The translations under genes were made by a program, and so were the position numbers. From positions 682,001 through 746,000 of the forward strand of contig CAVUHO010000006.1 in NCBI GenBank assembly GCA_963741385.1: a stretch of DNA of 64,000 nt. Reading direction: 5' to 3'. Numbering within the stretch: position 1 is the stretch's first letter; each line of letters begins with the position of its first letter. This stretch comes from Sulfomarinibacter sp963741385. GTDB lineage: Bacteria; Acidobacteriota; Thermoanaerobaculia; Thermoanaerobaculales; Sulfomarinibacteraceae. The notes under the pieces were generated by a model, which was given only the letters and a program-made list of their open reading frames with translations, was not told where the DNA came from and made no database searches. Below are positions 1 through 8,476 of this stretch, piece by piece.

Positions 1-1
1 C

Positions 2-70
2 GCCGAGGCTCGCGGTCTCGCGGAGCAGGCCGAGGCCGAGCGTCTCGAGCGGGAGAAAGGCGAGCGCTGA
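2..70 (+). CDS. C-terminal tail of an unidentified protein, cut by the left edge
   Basis: An open frame runs from the window edge to a TGA at 68-70. It encodes about 22 residues rich in Glu, Arg and Ala (it ends ERLEREKGER), typical of a charged helical or coiled-coil tail. The frame converges on feoB, whose stop lies 10 bases away. Too little is present to name a family. The reading frame is the only one without a stop up to the edge, so it is a reasonable but weak call. Confidence 0.4.
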   Translation, partial: AEARGLAEQAEAERLEREKGER

Positions 71-100
71 AAAACCCGGCTACGCGAAGAACGCGTAGCC
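70..100 (-). terminator. Rho-independent terminator of feoAB
   Basis: On the minus strand a perfect 9-bp stem (GGCTACGCG / CGCGTAGCC, loop of 5) at 78-100 is followed by GGG and a run of five T. The stem begins inside the last feoB codons and the stop codon lies in its 3' arm. It may also slow transcription from the convergent gene on the left. Confidence 0.75.
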
Positions 101-1996
101 GATGCGGCCGGCCACCGCGACGGCCACTGCGACGACGACCGAAAAAGCCGAAATGAGCACGGTGTCGCGCCAACCCAGCTCCCTGGCCATCACCGCGATG
201 GTGGCCACGCAGGGCACGTAGAAGACCACAAACAGCGTGAAGGTCAGCATCTGGCCGTCGGTGAGCACCATGTTCAACTGAGTCGTGCCCATCGCCTGGA
301 CGAGCATGACCAGCGTCAACTCCTTGCGCAGGATGCCGAAGACCAGGGTCATCCCCACCGCCGCCGGCAAGCCGAGAATCATGACTGTCAGCGGCGACAG
401 GAGCGCGTTGACCGCGTCGGCCGAGTGCGCCCACTCGAGGACACCGAGGACAACTGACGACACCACGAGCAGCGGCCACGCGATGGTGATGAACTCTTTG
501 AGGGTGAGCCAGGTCTTGGCGACGAGGGTGGTGAGGCTGGGCACCTGGAGTTCGGGGATCTCGAGGATCAGCCCCGGCGGTGCGCCTTTCATCTTGCGCG
601 CGAGGATGTTGCCGAGCACCACGATCAGAACAATATTCACCAGGTAGATGAAGAGCGCCCACCACGGCCCCATGTAGGCCGCGACCAGCCCGAAGATCAC
701 CACCGTCCGCGCGGAGCACGGAATGAACGACGCCAGGACTGCGGTGATCCGGCGGTCGCGGGTGGGCAGGATTCGTGCCGCCATGATGGCGGGCACCGAA
801 CACCCGTAGCCCAGAATGAGGGGCAGCACCGACTTGCCGTGCAGCCCGATGCGGTGCATGAAGTTGTCGAGGATGTAAGCCATCCGCGGCAGATAGCCGG
901 TGTCTTCGAGGATGGCGAGGCCGATCAGAAACGGCATGAGGTACGGCAGCACGATGGCCACGCCCCCGGCGATTCCGGTCAGAACCCCCGCGGCGACAGT
1001 CCCCAACAGGGTCTCCGGCGGCAGCGCTCCAGCCAGCATCACCTGGAGTCTTCCGGTCAGGTCGACCAGCGGCGCCTCCAGGCGCTGACCCACCTTGAAC
1101 ACCACCCAGAAGAGAAAGGCGAGAATCGCCACCATCACCGGGCCACCGAAAAAGGGGCTGAGGAGAATCCGGTCGGCCCACTCACGCCAGCCGAGTTTCG
1201 GCCGGGTGTGGGCCACCACCGCCTCCTCGACGCAGTGGGCAACCGCGTGCCGGCTGCCCGAGATCACCTGATCGGCGCTCCAACCGTGGGCCTTCTGCAG
1301 GACTGTTGCGATGGCCCGCACCTTCGTCTTCAGTTCGGGGTGCGTGACATAGACGAGACGTTCGAAATGCGGGTCCCGCTCGAGAAGCTTCTGCCCGGCG
1401 AACCTCCCCGGCATGGTGAGATCGGCGCCGTTTTCCTGGAGGGCCGTGACGACCTCTTCCACGGCCTCCTCGACCTCCAGATCGAGGGCGATGGGGACCG
1501 CGTTCTCGCCGGTGTGGGCGTGCCGCAGGGCGACCCGGAAGAGGTCTTTCAAACCCAGACCCCGCCGGCCGACGGTTGCCACGACCGGCACACCGAGCTG
1601 TTGCGACAGGGCCTCGGCGTTCACCTCCATGCCGCCGCGCGTGGCCTCATCCATCATGTTGAGAGCGACGATCATGGGCTTTTCGAGCTCGAGCAGCTGC
1701 AGAGTCAGCTCGAGAGAGCGTCCGAGCCGGCTGGCGTCGACCACGTTGATGATGAGGTCGTACTGTTCTTCCAGCAGGTAGGTCTCGGCCTTGCCCGCAT
1801 CCTCCTCTGACGAGATCAACGAGTAGATCCCCGGCAGGTCGACCACCTCGACCTCGCGGCCGAGGATCATCGCCTTGCTGGTGAAGAAGGTCACGGACGA
1901 GCCGGGGAAGTTGGCGGTGGCCGAGCGGTAGCCGGCGACGGAGTTGAAGATGGTGCTCTTGCCGGCATTCGGCTGCCCGGCGAGTACGAACCTCAT
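80..1996 (-). CDS. feoB: Ferrous iron transport protein B (FeoB)
   Basis: Inner-membrane Fe(II) transporter with an N-terminal G domain. The P-loop GQPNAGKST lies at residues 7-15, the G3 motif DLPG at about 53-56 and the G4-like NMMD at about 113-116. A helical GDI-like spacer follows, then a polytopic permease from about residue 280. Cysteine-containing gate motifs typical of FeoB are visible: GCSVPA and PCSART in the first half of the membrane region, and PCVATIAV near the C-terminus. At 638 residues it is shorter than the E. coli protein (about 770) but within the family range. Its ATG overlaps the feoA stop region by 4 bases, so the two are translationally coupled. No FeoC is seen. Confidence 0.96.
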   Translation of the reverse strand: MRFVLAGQPNAGKSTIFNSVAGYRSATANFPGSSVTFFTSKAMILGREVEVVDLPGIYSLISSEEDAGKAETYLLEEQYDLIINVVDASRLGRSLELTLQLLELEKPMIVALNMMDEATRGGMEVNAEALSQQLGVPVVATVGRRGLGLKDLFRVALRHAHTGENAVPIALDLEVEEAVEEVVTALQENGADLTMPGRFAGQKLLERDPHFERLVYVTHPELKTKVRAIATVLQKAHGWSADQVISGSRHAVAHCVEEAVVAHTRPKLGWREWADRILLSPFFGGPVMVAILAFLFWVVFKVGQRLEAPLVDLTGRLQVMLAGALPPETLLGTVAAGVLTGIAGGVAIVLPYLMPFLIGLAILEDTGYLPRMAYILDNFMHRIGLHGKSVLPLILGYGCSVPAIMAARILPTRDRRITAVLASFIPCSARTVVIFGLVAAYMGPWWALFIYLVNIVLIVVLGNILARKMKGAPPGLILEIPELQVPSLTTLVAKTWLTLKEFITIAWPLLVVSSVVLGVLEWAHSADAVNALLSPLTVMILGLPAAVGMTLVFGILRKELTLVMLVQAMGTTQLNMVLTDGQMLTFTLFVVFYVPCVATIAVMARELGWRDTVLISAFSVVVAVAVAVAGRIGYAFFA

Positions 1997-2286
1997 GCCT
2001 GTTCTGCCTCGATCAATCGCCGGGCTCGCGTCAGGCTTTCGATGGTGCCGTCAATCTCCACCTGTATTTTGGAGGCGACACCACGACCGAGGGCCAGACG
2101 CGTGCCGTTGGCCTCGACCAGGACCGGACCACGGAAGGGCGCCCGCTCGACCACCGTCAAACAGTCGCCGACGTGGATACCGAGGGTGTTGAGGTGGGCG
2201 CGCACCCGGTGACCGCCATCGATGGCCACCACCCGAGCCTGCTTTTTCACATCAACTGTGTCCAGAGCCATCATCGGGTTCGGCAC
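1993..2286 (-). CDS. feoA: FeoA-like SH3-domain protein
   Basis: Small cytoplasmic partner of FeoB (up to 97 residues) with the SH3-like beta fold of FeoA: the pattern includes ..HLNTLGIHVGDCLTVVERAPFRGP.., then NGTRLALGRGVASKIQV. It lies directly upstream of feoB with a 4-base overlap. The reading frame opens with GTG at 2286, tight behind a GGAGG; ATG codons at 2274 and 2271 are alternative starts. About 110 bases of AT-rich DNA upstream (2290-2400) probably hold the promoter. I could not identify a convincing Fur or DtxR box there. Confidence 0.9.
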   Translation of the reverse strand: MPNPMMALDTVDVKKQARVVAIDGGHRVRAHLNTLGIHVGDCLTVVERAPFRGPVLVEANGTRLALGRGVASKIQVEIDGTIESLTRARRLIEAEQA

Positions 2287-2439
2287 CCTCCAAACCGCGA
2301 TGTTAGTCCATCGTGAGAGAAAATGCTAACGATATTTAACGGCTCTTTAGTGGCGTGCCACGAATAACTTAGGCCTCTCTCACAAAGCGACCTACGGGCT
2401 GTTTTCGTTGCAGAATGGAGATTCATTTCGAGATTCAGA

Positions 2440-2600
2440 ATCGAGCCCAACCACCCACCCGCCCGGCACGCGAGACGCGTGCCCCACAAAAAAACCGATG
2501 CCGGAGCGTTTGTGGGGCAGCCGTCCCGGCTGCCATGCCTGCGGGCAGACGGGTCGGGGGTGGAAAATCCGAAATCCGAAATCCGAAATCCGAAATCGGC
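2440..2600. repeat. Intergenic repeats: C-rich tract, CCCCACAAA hairpin, heptamer array
   Basis: This gene-free stretch between feoA and hutU holds three repeat types in a row. A C-rich tract (CCACCCACCCGCCC) lies near 2450. A composite palindrome follows, with CCCCACAAA at 2482-2490 facing TTTGTGGGG at 2509-2517, then GCAGCCGTCCCGGCTGCC. About four copies of the heptamer TCCGAAA lie at 2565-2597. The palindrome recurs at 30496-30568 and the heptamer type throughout the window. Reading frames through here are spurious. Confidence 0.8.
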
Positions 2601-2674
2601 AGAGGCTCCCCTGCTCCCTTTCTCCTCTGCTCCTCTCCGGTGCGAGGGTTACAATGACCCACCCGGAGGATGCG

Positions 2675-4676
2675 ATGACCGATCCAGTTCTCACCGTCGA
2701 GCTCACCGAGCTGCCCGAACCCAAGGCTTTCGAGCCCGGCTTGCGGCGGGCGCCGTCGCGCGGCTGCGACCTCAACCGCCACGACACCATCCTCGCCCTC
2801 AAAAACGCTCTCCGTTACGTGCCCCAAGAGCACCACGCGATCATGGCGCCGGAGTTCCTCGAGGAGCTGCGCACCCGGGGCCGGATCTACGGTTACCGCT
2901 ACCGGCCGGCCGGCAGGATCACCGGCAGGCCGATCGACACCTACATCGGCCGCATTACCGAAGCCAGGGCGATGCAGGTCATGATCGACAACAACCTCGA
3001 CTTCGACGTCGCCCTCTACCCCTACGAACTGGTGACCTACGGCGAGATCCGGACAGGTGTGCCAGAACTGGATGCAGTACCTGCTCATCAAGCGCTACCT
3101 GGAGATCATGGACCACGAGCAGACTCTGGTGGTGAGTTCGGGCCACCCCCTGGGTCTCTTCCCGTCGCGCCCTGAAGCACCGCGCGCCATCATCACCAAC
3201 GGCCTGATGGTCGGGATGTTCGACACCCCCGGAGACTTCCACCGGCTCGCGGCGCTGGGTTGCGTCAACTACGGTCAGATGACCGCCGGCGGCTGGATGT
3301 ACATCGGCCCCCAGGGCATCGTCCACGGCACCTACATCACGCTCCTCAACGCGGGCCGGCTCTACCTCGGTGTGCCCGACGACGGCAACCTGGCCGGCAA
3401 GACCTTTGTCACCTCGGGGCTCGGCGGCATGTCGGGCGCACAGCCCAAGGCCCTCGAGATCTCCGGCGGCGCCGGCATCGTCGCCGAGGTCGACCCATCA
3501 CGCGTCGAGACCCGGCACTCCCAGGGCTGGGTCTCACGAGCCACCGACGACCTCGCGACCTCGGTCACGTGGATGCTGGACGCAGCCGAAAAGGGCGAGG
3601 CCATGTCCATCGCCTATCAGGGCAACGTGGTCGACCTCCTGGAGTACCTCGACGCCAACGACATCGCAGTCGACCTCATTTCCGACCAGACCTCGTGCCA
3701 CGTTCCGTACGACGGCGGCTATACCCCCGCCGGCGTCAGCTTCAACGAGGGCCGCAATCTGCTCGCCTCCGACCGCGAAAAATTCGCCTCGCTGGTGGAC
3801 ACGAGCCTGATCCGCCACTTTCAGGTGCTCCAACGGCTGACCGCCAATGGCGCCCACTTCTGGGACTACGGCAACGCCTTCATGAAGGCGGTCTTCGACG
3901 CCGGCGCGCCCGAAATTGCGGCAAACGGCGTCGATACCTCGGAGGGCTTCGTCTGGCCATCCTACGTCGAGGACATCATGGGACCGATGTGTTTCGACTT
4001 CGGCTACGGACCATTTCGCTGGGTCTGCCTGTCGGGCAACCCGGCCGACCTCCGCAAGACCGACGCCGCCGCGATGGGCTGCATCGACCCCACCCGCCGC
4101 GGCCAGGACCGCGACAACTGGCAGTGGATCCACGACGCGGAAGCCAACGCGCTGGTGGTCGGCACCCAGGCGCGGATTCTCTACGCCGATGCCGAGGGCC
4201 GCACGGCCATCGCCCGTCAGTTCAACCGCATGGTGCGCTCGGGCGAGATCGGCCCGGTCATGATGGGCCGCGACCACCACGACACCGGCGGCACCGACTC
4301 GCCCTACCGCGAGACCGCCAACATCTCCGACGGCTCGAACACGGTGGCCGACATGTCGCACCAGTGCTGGGCCGGAAACGCCGCCCGCGGCATGACGATG
4401 GCGGTGCTCTCCAACGGCGGCGGCGTCGGCACCGGCAAGGCGATCAACGGCGGCTTCGGCCTCGTCCTCGACGGTTCGGATCGGGTCGACCGCATCCTCG
4501 ACACCGCGCTGGAGTGGGACGCCATGGGCGGCGTCGCCCGCCGCGCCTGGGCGCGCAACGACAACGCCATCGAGACCGTCAACATTTGGAACCGGGCCAA
4601 CGCCGCCCGCGGGCACGTCACGGTCCCGAGAGTTGCCGACGATCGACTTCTCGAGGGGATTGTAGCCTCCGACTGA
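2675..4676 (+). pseudogene. hutU: Urocanate hydratase, interrupted by a single-base frameshift near 3047
   Basis: Urocanate hydratase (imidazolonepropionate hydrolyase, EC 4.2.1.49), an NAD-dependent step of histidine breakdown. Residues from the ATG at 2675 (after GGAGGA at 2665-2670) match the N-terminus of the long, eukaryote-like UROC1 form: LRNALRYxPxEHH-type start, then APEFLEELRTRGRIYGYRYRP. The match runs to TYGE at about 3046. It then continues one frame over as (S)GQVCQNWMQYLL and runs intact to 4676, including the NAD-binding GLGGMSGAQPKA. One extra base at 3047-3050 explains the break; the restored protein would be about 667 residues, against 676 for human UROC1. It may be a true frameshift or a sequencing error. 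A TACAAT hexamer at 2650-2655 is a likely -10. No other hut gene is adjacent. Confidence 0.9.
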
Positions 4677-4723
4677 GTCAGCCGGTCGGTCAGGCGCGCA
4701 CTCGAATCGAGAATGCGGCGCGT

Positions 4724-5596
4724 TCAACCGCTTCGGCACCACACGTGCATGTCCTCGAACTGGCCGGCGATGTGGCAGTTGTTGACCAGGGTTCCCGTCA
4801 TCTCGTACCCGCGGTTGTAGAACACCCGATTCATGCCGGCCGAACGGGCCCTGGCGATCGTATAGAGATTCGGAATCTCGGCCTCCAACATGTCGTCCTC
4901 GAGGGCGGCCAGCAGGTGCTGCGCCAGCCCGAGCCCGCGTTGGCTGGGCAAGGTGGCGAAGTCGGTCATCTCCGCATTGCGAAACCTCCGGCACATCTCG
5001 GCGGAGGCAGCGGCCACCACGGCACCCTCCGCATCGCGAACGATCCTGTAAAGGACATGGCTTTCCATGGTCGAGATCAGATAGGCAGGGTCCATGATAC
5101 GAAACGGATAGCTGGCGAAGACCGTCGTGTAGAGCGAGGCGAGCTCCTCCGCGTCGTCGGGACCGGCAATCGACATCCGGTACCCAGTGGGAAGGACCGG
5201 AATCGAGGCGTCGGCGGGCCGCTCGGTGATCGCCTCGAGGATTCCCTGTTGCTCGGACTCGTACGGACGCTCGAGACGGTCGTCGTCCAGGTACAGGGCC
5301 ATGACCTCGGCGGGTTGGCCGCGGAAGTACCCGTTGACAGTGGCTTCCTGGACCATCCCGACGTCTTCGAGGACCTCCCGGTCGAAATCCGGCGCCTTGA
5401 GAAACACCTTGGTGTGATCTCGCCGTTGAGCCTCTGCGGCGATCTCCTCGACCATCGCCCCCGGGTCGCGTGCTTCATAGTTGAGCACCTGGATCCGTTG
5501 GTTGAAATCGCTGGCCACCATATCGACCGTGAAATCGCTCCCCTTGACCCGTTGCTCGACCCCGATCTCCAACGCAGTCGGCATTGCCACCGCCAT
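4724..5596 (-). CDS. ablB: Beta-lysine N6-acetyltransferase
   Basis: Acetylates beta-lysine to the compatible solute N-epsilon-acetyl-beta-lysine. The 290-residue protein has an N-terminal domain typical of AblB and a C-terminal GNAT domain, with the acetyl-CoA loop region around LPSQRGLGLAQHLL. The ATG at 5596 overlaps the ablA stop by one base (TGATG) and has AAAGGAG six bases upstream. A longer open frame extends into ablA but is not needed. The fixed pairing with a lysine 2,3-aminomutase makes the assignment strong. It is co-transcribed with ablA. Confidence 0.92.
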   Translation of the reverse strand: MAVAMPTALEIGVEQRVKGSDFTVDMVASDFNQRIQVLNYEARDPGAMVEEIAAEAQRRDHTKVFLKAPDFDREVLEDVGMVQEATVNGYFRGQPAEVMALYLDDDRLERPYESEQQGILEAITERPADASIPVLPTGYRMSIAGPDDAEELASLYTTVFASYPFRIMDPAYLISTMESHVLYRIVRDAEGAVVAAASAEMCRRFRNAEMTDFATLPSQRGLGLAQHLLAALEDDMLEAEIPNLYTIARARSAGMNRVFYNRGYEMTGTLVNNCHIAGQFEDMHVWCRSG

Positions 5597-6939
5597 CACG
5601 CGCTCCTTTCGGCCACCGCCGCGGCAGTTTCCACCTCGACCTCTGCAGTCGCCGCAGAGGGCACCAGCGAGATGTTCTTCGGATCGTCGTCGAAGAGGCT
5701 TGCAACTCCGACCGTGTCGGTTCCCTCGCGTTCGATCTCCCGGCAGTAGGAGCAGAGATGCCCCTCGCTGCACATTCCGGTGTAATCGCGCGGCTCCTCG
5801 TAGGCGACGATGCGGCCCTCGAAATTCCGCAGCACGACCTTGTGCTCGTGCTGAGACACCACGTAGTTGGGGAGGACCGGGATTTTGCCGCCGCCTCCGG
5901 GGGCATCCACGACGAAGGTCGGCACCGCGAGCCCCGAGATGTGGCCCCGCAGGTGCTCCATGATCTCGATCCCCTTGGCGACGGTGGTCCGGAAGTGTTC
6001 GAGACCCTCGGCGAGATCGCACTGGTAGATGTAGTAGGGACGCACCCGGTTGGCGGTCAGCTTGTGCATCAACTTGCGCATCAGCGCCCAACAGTCGTTG
6101 ACACCCCGCAGCAGGACGGTCTGGTTGCCGAGCGGGATCCCGGCGTCAGCCATCAAGGCGAGTGCGGACTCGGACTCCGGAGTGAACTCCTTCGGCACGG
6201 TGAAGTGCGTGTTCACATAGATTGGATGAAATCGCCGCAACATCTCGACGAGTTCCGGCGTCACGCGTTGCGGCATCGTGACCGGGACCCTCGTGCCGAA
6301 GCGGATCACCTCGACCGACGGCACTTCATCTCGAATCCGCGCGAGGATGTGTTCGATCTTCTCGTCCGACAGCAGAAACGGGTCCCCGCCCGACAGCAGA
6401 ACATCTCGGATCTCGCCGTGCGACCGGAGGTAGGCAATGCCGGAATCGATCTCGCCGTCGGTGATCACGGTCGGCCCGGCGCCGACCTTTCGCTTCCGGG
6501 TGCAGTGGCGGCACAGCATCGCGCACTCGTGCATGACCACCCACAGCACCCGATCCGGATAGCGGTGGGTCATGCCCGGTGCCACGGCGTCGCCTTCCTC
6601 GTTCAGCGGGTCCTCGATATCGAACTCACCCACCGTCAACTCACCCCCACCCGGCACCGCCTGCAGGCGGATCGGACATTTTGGATCGTCGGGATCGATC
6701 AGCGAGGCGTAATAGGGCGGCACAGCGAACCGGAAGCGATCGAGCGCTCGTTCGATCGTGCGCTGTTCGTTCGGTGTCATCGGGACCACCCGGGCCATTT
6801 CCTCGGCGGTCGTGATGCGCTGGCGCATTTGCCAGTGCCAGTCGTTCCAGTCGTCGATCGACACGTCGCGCCAGATCGACCGTGTCCTGGAGGCCGGTTG
6901 CCGGGTCGTGCATAGGCCTCCGGCCGTCGGAGATGTCAT
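5596..6939 (-). CDS. ablA: Lysine 2,3-aminomutase
   Basis: Radical-SAM, PLP-dependent enzyme converting L-alpha-lysine to L-beta-lysine. The 447 residues contain the radical-SAM cluster motif C-x3-C-x2-C in ECAMLCRHCTRKRKVG, the glycine-rich SGGDPFLLSD that binds SAM, and the KAM-type C-terminal region. It is the first gene of the ablA-ablB osmolyte operon. The promoter region upstream carries a candidate operator that shares a core with the front of the neighbouring marR gene. In halotolerant bacteria and methanogens this operon responds to salt stress; regulation by salinity here is inference. Confidence 0.95.
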   Translation of the reverse strand: MTSPTAGGLCTTRQPASRTRSIWRDVSIDDWNDWHWQMRQRITTAEEMARVVPMTPNEQRTIERALDRFRFAVPPYYASLIDPDDPKCPIRLQAVPGGGELTVGEFDIEDPLNEEGDAVAPGMTHRYPDRVLWVVMHECAMLCRHCTRKRKVGAGPTVITDGEIDSGIAYLRSHGEIRDVLLSGGDPFLLSDEKIEHILARIRDEVPSVEVIRFGTRVPVTMPQRVTPELVEMLRRFHPIYVNTHFTVPKEFTPESESALALMADAGIPLGNQTVLLRGVNDCWALMRKLMHKLTANRVRPYYIYQCDLAEGLEHFRTTVAKGIEIMEHLRGHISGLAVPTFVVDAPGGGGKIPVLPNYVVSQHEHKVVLRNFEGRIVAYEEPRDYTGMCSEGHLCSYCREIEREGTDTVGVASLFDDDPKNISLVPSAATAEVEVETAAAVAERSA

Positions 6940-7034
6940 GGATTCAACCTTTCGTCCGGTTGTGAATCCGGCCGCCGGATCAGCGGCGGGTCCCGGGGGG
7001 TGGGCGTTTGATCACGATGCGTTGCAAAAACTTC

Positions 7035-7075
7035 ATCGTGTACGATATATTATCATTCAAACGGCTTGCTGGCAA
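7035..7075 (-). promoter_or_regulatory. ablAB promoter with a palindromic operator over the start point
   Basis: On the minus strand a -35 TTGCCA (7070-7075), a 17-base spacer and a -10 TAATAT (7047-7052) lie about 100 bases before ablA. Directly after the -10 is ATCGT-AC-ACGAT (7035-7046), a perfect inverted repeat with a 2-base centre. A related element sits ahead of marR at 7785-7800, and both contain GTACACGA. The placement between -10 and +1 fits repression. Confidence 0.6.
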
Positions 7076-7108
7076 CCGTTTGATCCGCTCAAGGCCACGA
7101 TGTCGTGG

Positions 7109-7675
7109 TCAGGCGGTGTCCGGCGGGTTGTCGGCGGACTTCAGGAAGTCCTCGGTCGTCTCGGGAGAAACATCGAGGGGGCCGGTCGTCAGGATCGGTC
7201 CGGCAACCACGTCCCCCGCCTCCATCAGCGCGACAATCCTCTGCAGGGACGACAGGATCTGGTGCTGTTGCCAGTCGGGGAGTTTATCGAACGCCGAGGT
7301 GAAGTGCTCTTGGAGGAGTGGCGGTGCCCCCGACAGGACCTCCTCCGCGGTCGAGGTCGGCGAAACGAGGACCTTTCGGCGGTCCACTTTGCTGCGAAGT
7401 CTTTCGATCATGGACTTCTTCTCGAGTCGATCGAGGATTCCCGTAACCGTCGCCTGACTCAGGTTGACCGCCCTGGCGAGCTCGCTCACCGGTCGTGGTG
7501 CCCGAGACAGGAGTTCCTTGAGAACCACCAACTGGGGCCCGGTGAGGCCGTATCGCTGTACCAGCTCACGGGAGTGAAGATCGATGGCCCTGATGATCCG
7601 CCGCAAGGCCGACATCACCTCCGTCGTGATCGCCGACTCGGGCGCATGCCCGCGACGTGGTTCCTGCTGTTTCAA
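7109..7675 (-). CDS. MarR-family regulator, CosR/EctR-like
   Basis: Winged-helix repressor. The segment MSALRRIIRAIDLHSRELVQRYGLTGPQ resembles the N-terminal helices of CosR/EctR, MarR proteins that repress ectoine and other compatible-solute genes. The HTH covers VSELARAVNLSQATVTGILDRLE, and the wing follows at SKVDRRKVLV. The start is uncertain. I chose TTG at 7675 (188 residues) because GGAG lies six bases upstream and because the longer frame, up to 7843, would begin upstream of the putative operator. It lies just upstream of ablAB on the same strand, but with its own control region between, so it probably regulates ablAB and itself. Confidence 0.85.
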   Translation of the reverse strand: MKQQEPRRGHAPESAITTEVMSALRRIIRAIDLHSRELVQRYGLTGPQLVVLKELLSRAPRPVSELARAVNLSQATVTGILDRLEKKSMIERLRSKVDRRKVLVSPTSTAEEVLSGAPPLLQEHFTSAFDKLPDWQQHQILSSLQRIVALMEAGDVVAGPILTTGPLDVSPETTEDFLKSADNPPDTA

Positions 7676-7784
7676 TGCGTTCTCCAGCCCCGATTGTACG
7701 AGGAAACTCCCCTCCTTGATACCGGAATCGATGGCTGATGGCCTGTCTCCGCCCCGCGATTTGACCTTTCGATCGCAGCCATGT

Positions 7785-7800
7785 AATTTGTACACGAAAT
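7785..7800 (-). promoter_or_regulatory. Candidate autoregulatory operator of the MarR gene
   Basis: Imperfect inverted repeat ATTTCGT-GT-ACAAATT on the minus strand with the same two-base centre and GTACACGA core (on the plus strand) as the ablA operator. A weak -10 (TTTATT) precedes it on the minus strand, matching the geometry at ablA. EctR1 of methylotrophs is known to bind a similar two-half-site palindrome with a 2-base gap; identity of the sites here is inference. Confidence 0.5.
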
Positions 7801-7885
7801 AAAGTACGGGGCTGAATGAGATCACGGTGGGCCGATCCAGCAATCAGTCGCCCACACCGTTTCAGTCCTCAAAAGGAGGCATACC

Positions 7886-8437
7886 ATCAGAGGTCGAAAA
7901 AGTCTCTTTCGAGAGCCGCCGCCAACGGCAGAACACCGCATCAATGAAAAAATCCGCTACACACCGGTGCGCGTCGTCGATATTGACGGCGAACAGATCG
8001 GTGTCCTACCAGTCGACGAAGCTCGACAAGCGGCCGCCAAGCGGGGGGTCGACCTGGTCGAGATCGCACCCTCCGCACGACCACCCGTGTGCAAGATCAT
8101 GGACTACGGCCGCTTCATTTTCGAACGCGACAAGAAGGCGAAAGAAGCCAAACGCAAACAACACACGGTCGAGGTCAAAGAGGTCAAGTTCCGGCCGAAC
8201 ATCGGAGACCACGATTTCAACACCAAGCTCAAGAAGGCCAAAAAGTTCCTGGGGTCGGGCTACCACGTCAAGCTGACGGTCATGTTCCGCATGCGGGAGA
8301 TGAGGCGGCCGGAAAACGGTTACGACATCCTGGAGCGAGCGACCCGAAAGCTGTCGCCGGTAGCCGCAATCGAAAACGCCCCTCCCGACCGTCTGTCGGG
8401 GCGCGACCTCACGATGGTTCTCCGACCCACGGAGTGA
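7886..8437 (+). CDS. infC: Translation initiation factor IF-3, ATC start codon
   Basis: IF-3 binds the 30S subunit and checks start-codon choice. The core reads VRVVDIDGEQIGVL.., VDLVEIAPSARPPVCKIMDYGRF, then KEVKFRPNIGDHDF, all typical. No ATG lies before the conserved N-terminus. An ideal AAAAGGAGG (7871-7879) places an ATC at 7886-7888, giving I/M-RGRKSLFREPPPT..HRINEKIRYTPVRV, which aligns with the E. coli N-terminus (whose own start is ATT). A rare start is the basis of IF-3 autoregulation in E. coli. The protein is 183 residues. Unusually, rpmI and rplT do not follow and thrS does not precede it. Confidence 0.95.
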   Translation: MRGRKSLFREPPPTAEHRINEKIRYTPVRVVDIDGEQIGVLPVDEARQAAAKRGVDLVEIAPSARPPVCKIMDYGRFIFERDKKAKEAKRKQHTVEVKEVKFRPNIGDHDFNTKLKKAKKFLGSGYHVKLTVMFRMREMRRPENGYDILERATRKLSPVAAIENAPPDRLSGRDLTMVLRPTE

Positions 8438-8476
8438 TCTTCGGCCTTTTGAGAATTGTGCCGGTAGAATGGAAGG

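Noticed and set aside
2290..2400. Fur or DtxR box upstream of feoA
   Set aside because: The AT-rich stretch contains TTAG/CTAAC pieces but no palindrome close to either consensus.
2408..2674. N-terminal extension of hutU through the heptamer array
   Set aside because: The extra residues (IRNPKSEIRN type) are translated repeat; the ribosome binding site at 2665 and homology both support a start at 2675.
3260..5749. An 829-codon open frame across hutU and the minus-strand ablB
   Set aside because: It overlaps two genes with clear homology and its translation is dominated by Arg, Pro and Gly, as expected of an out-of-frame reading of GC-rich DNA.
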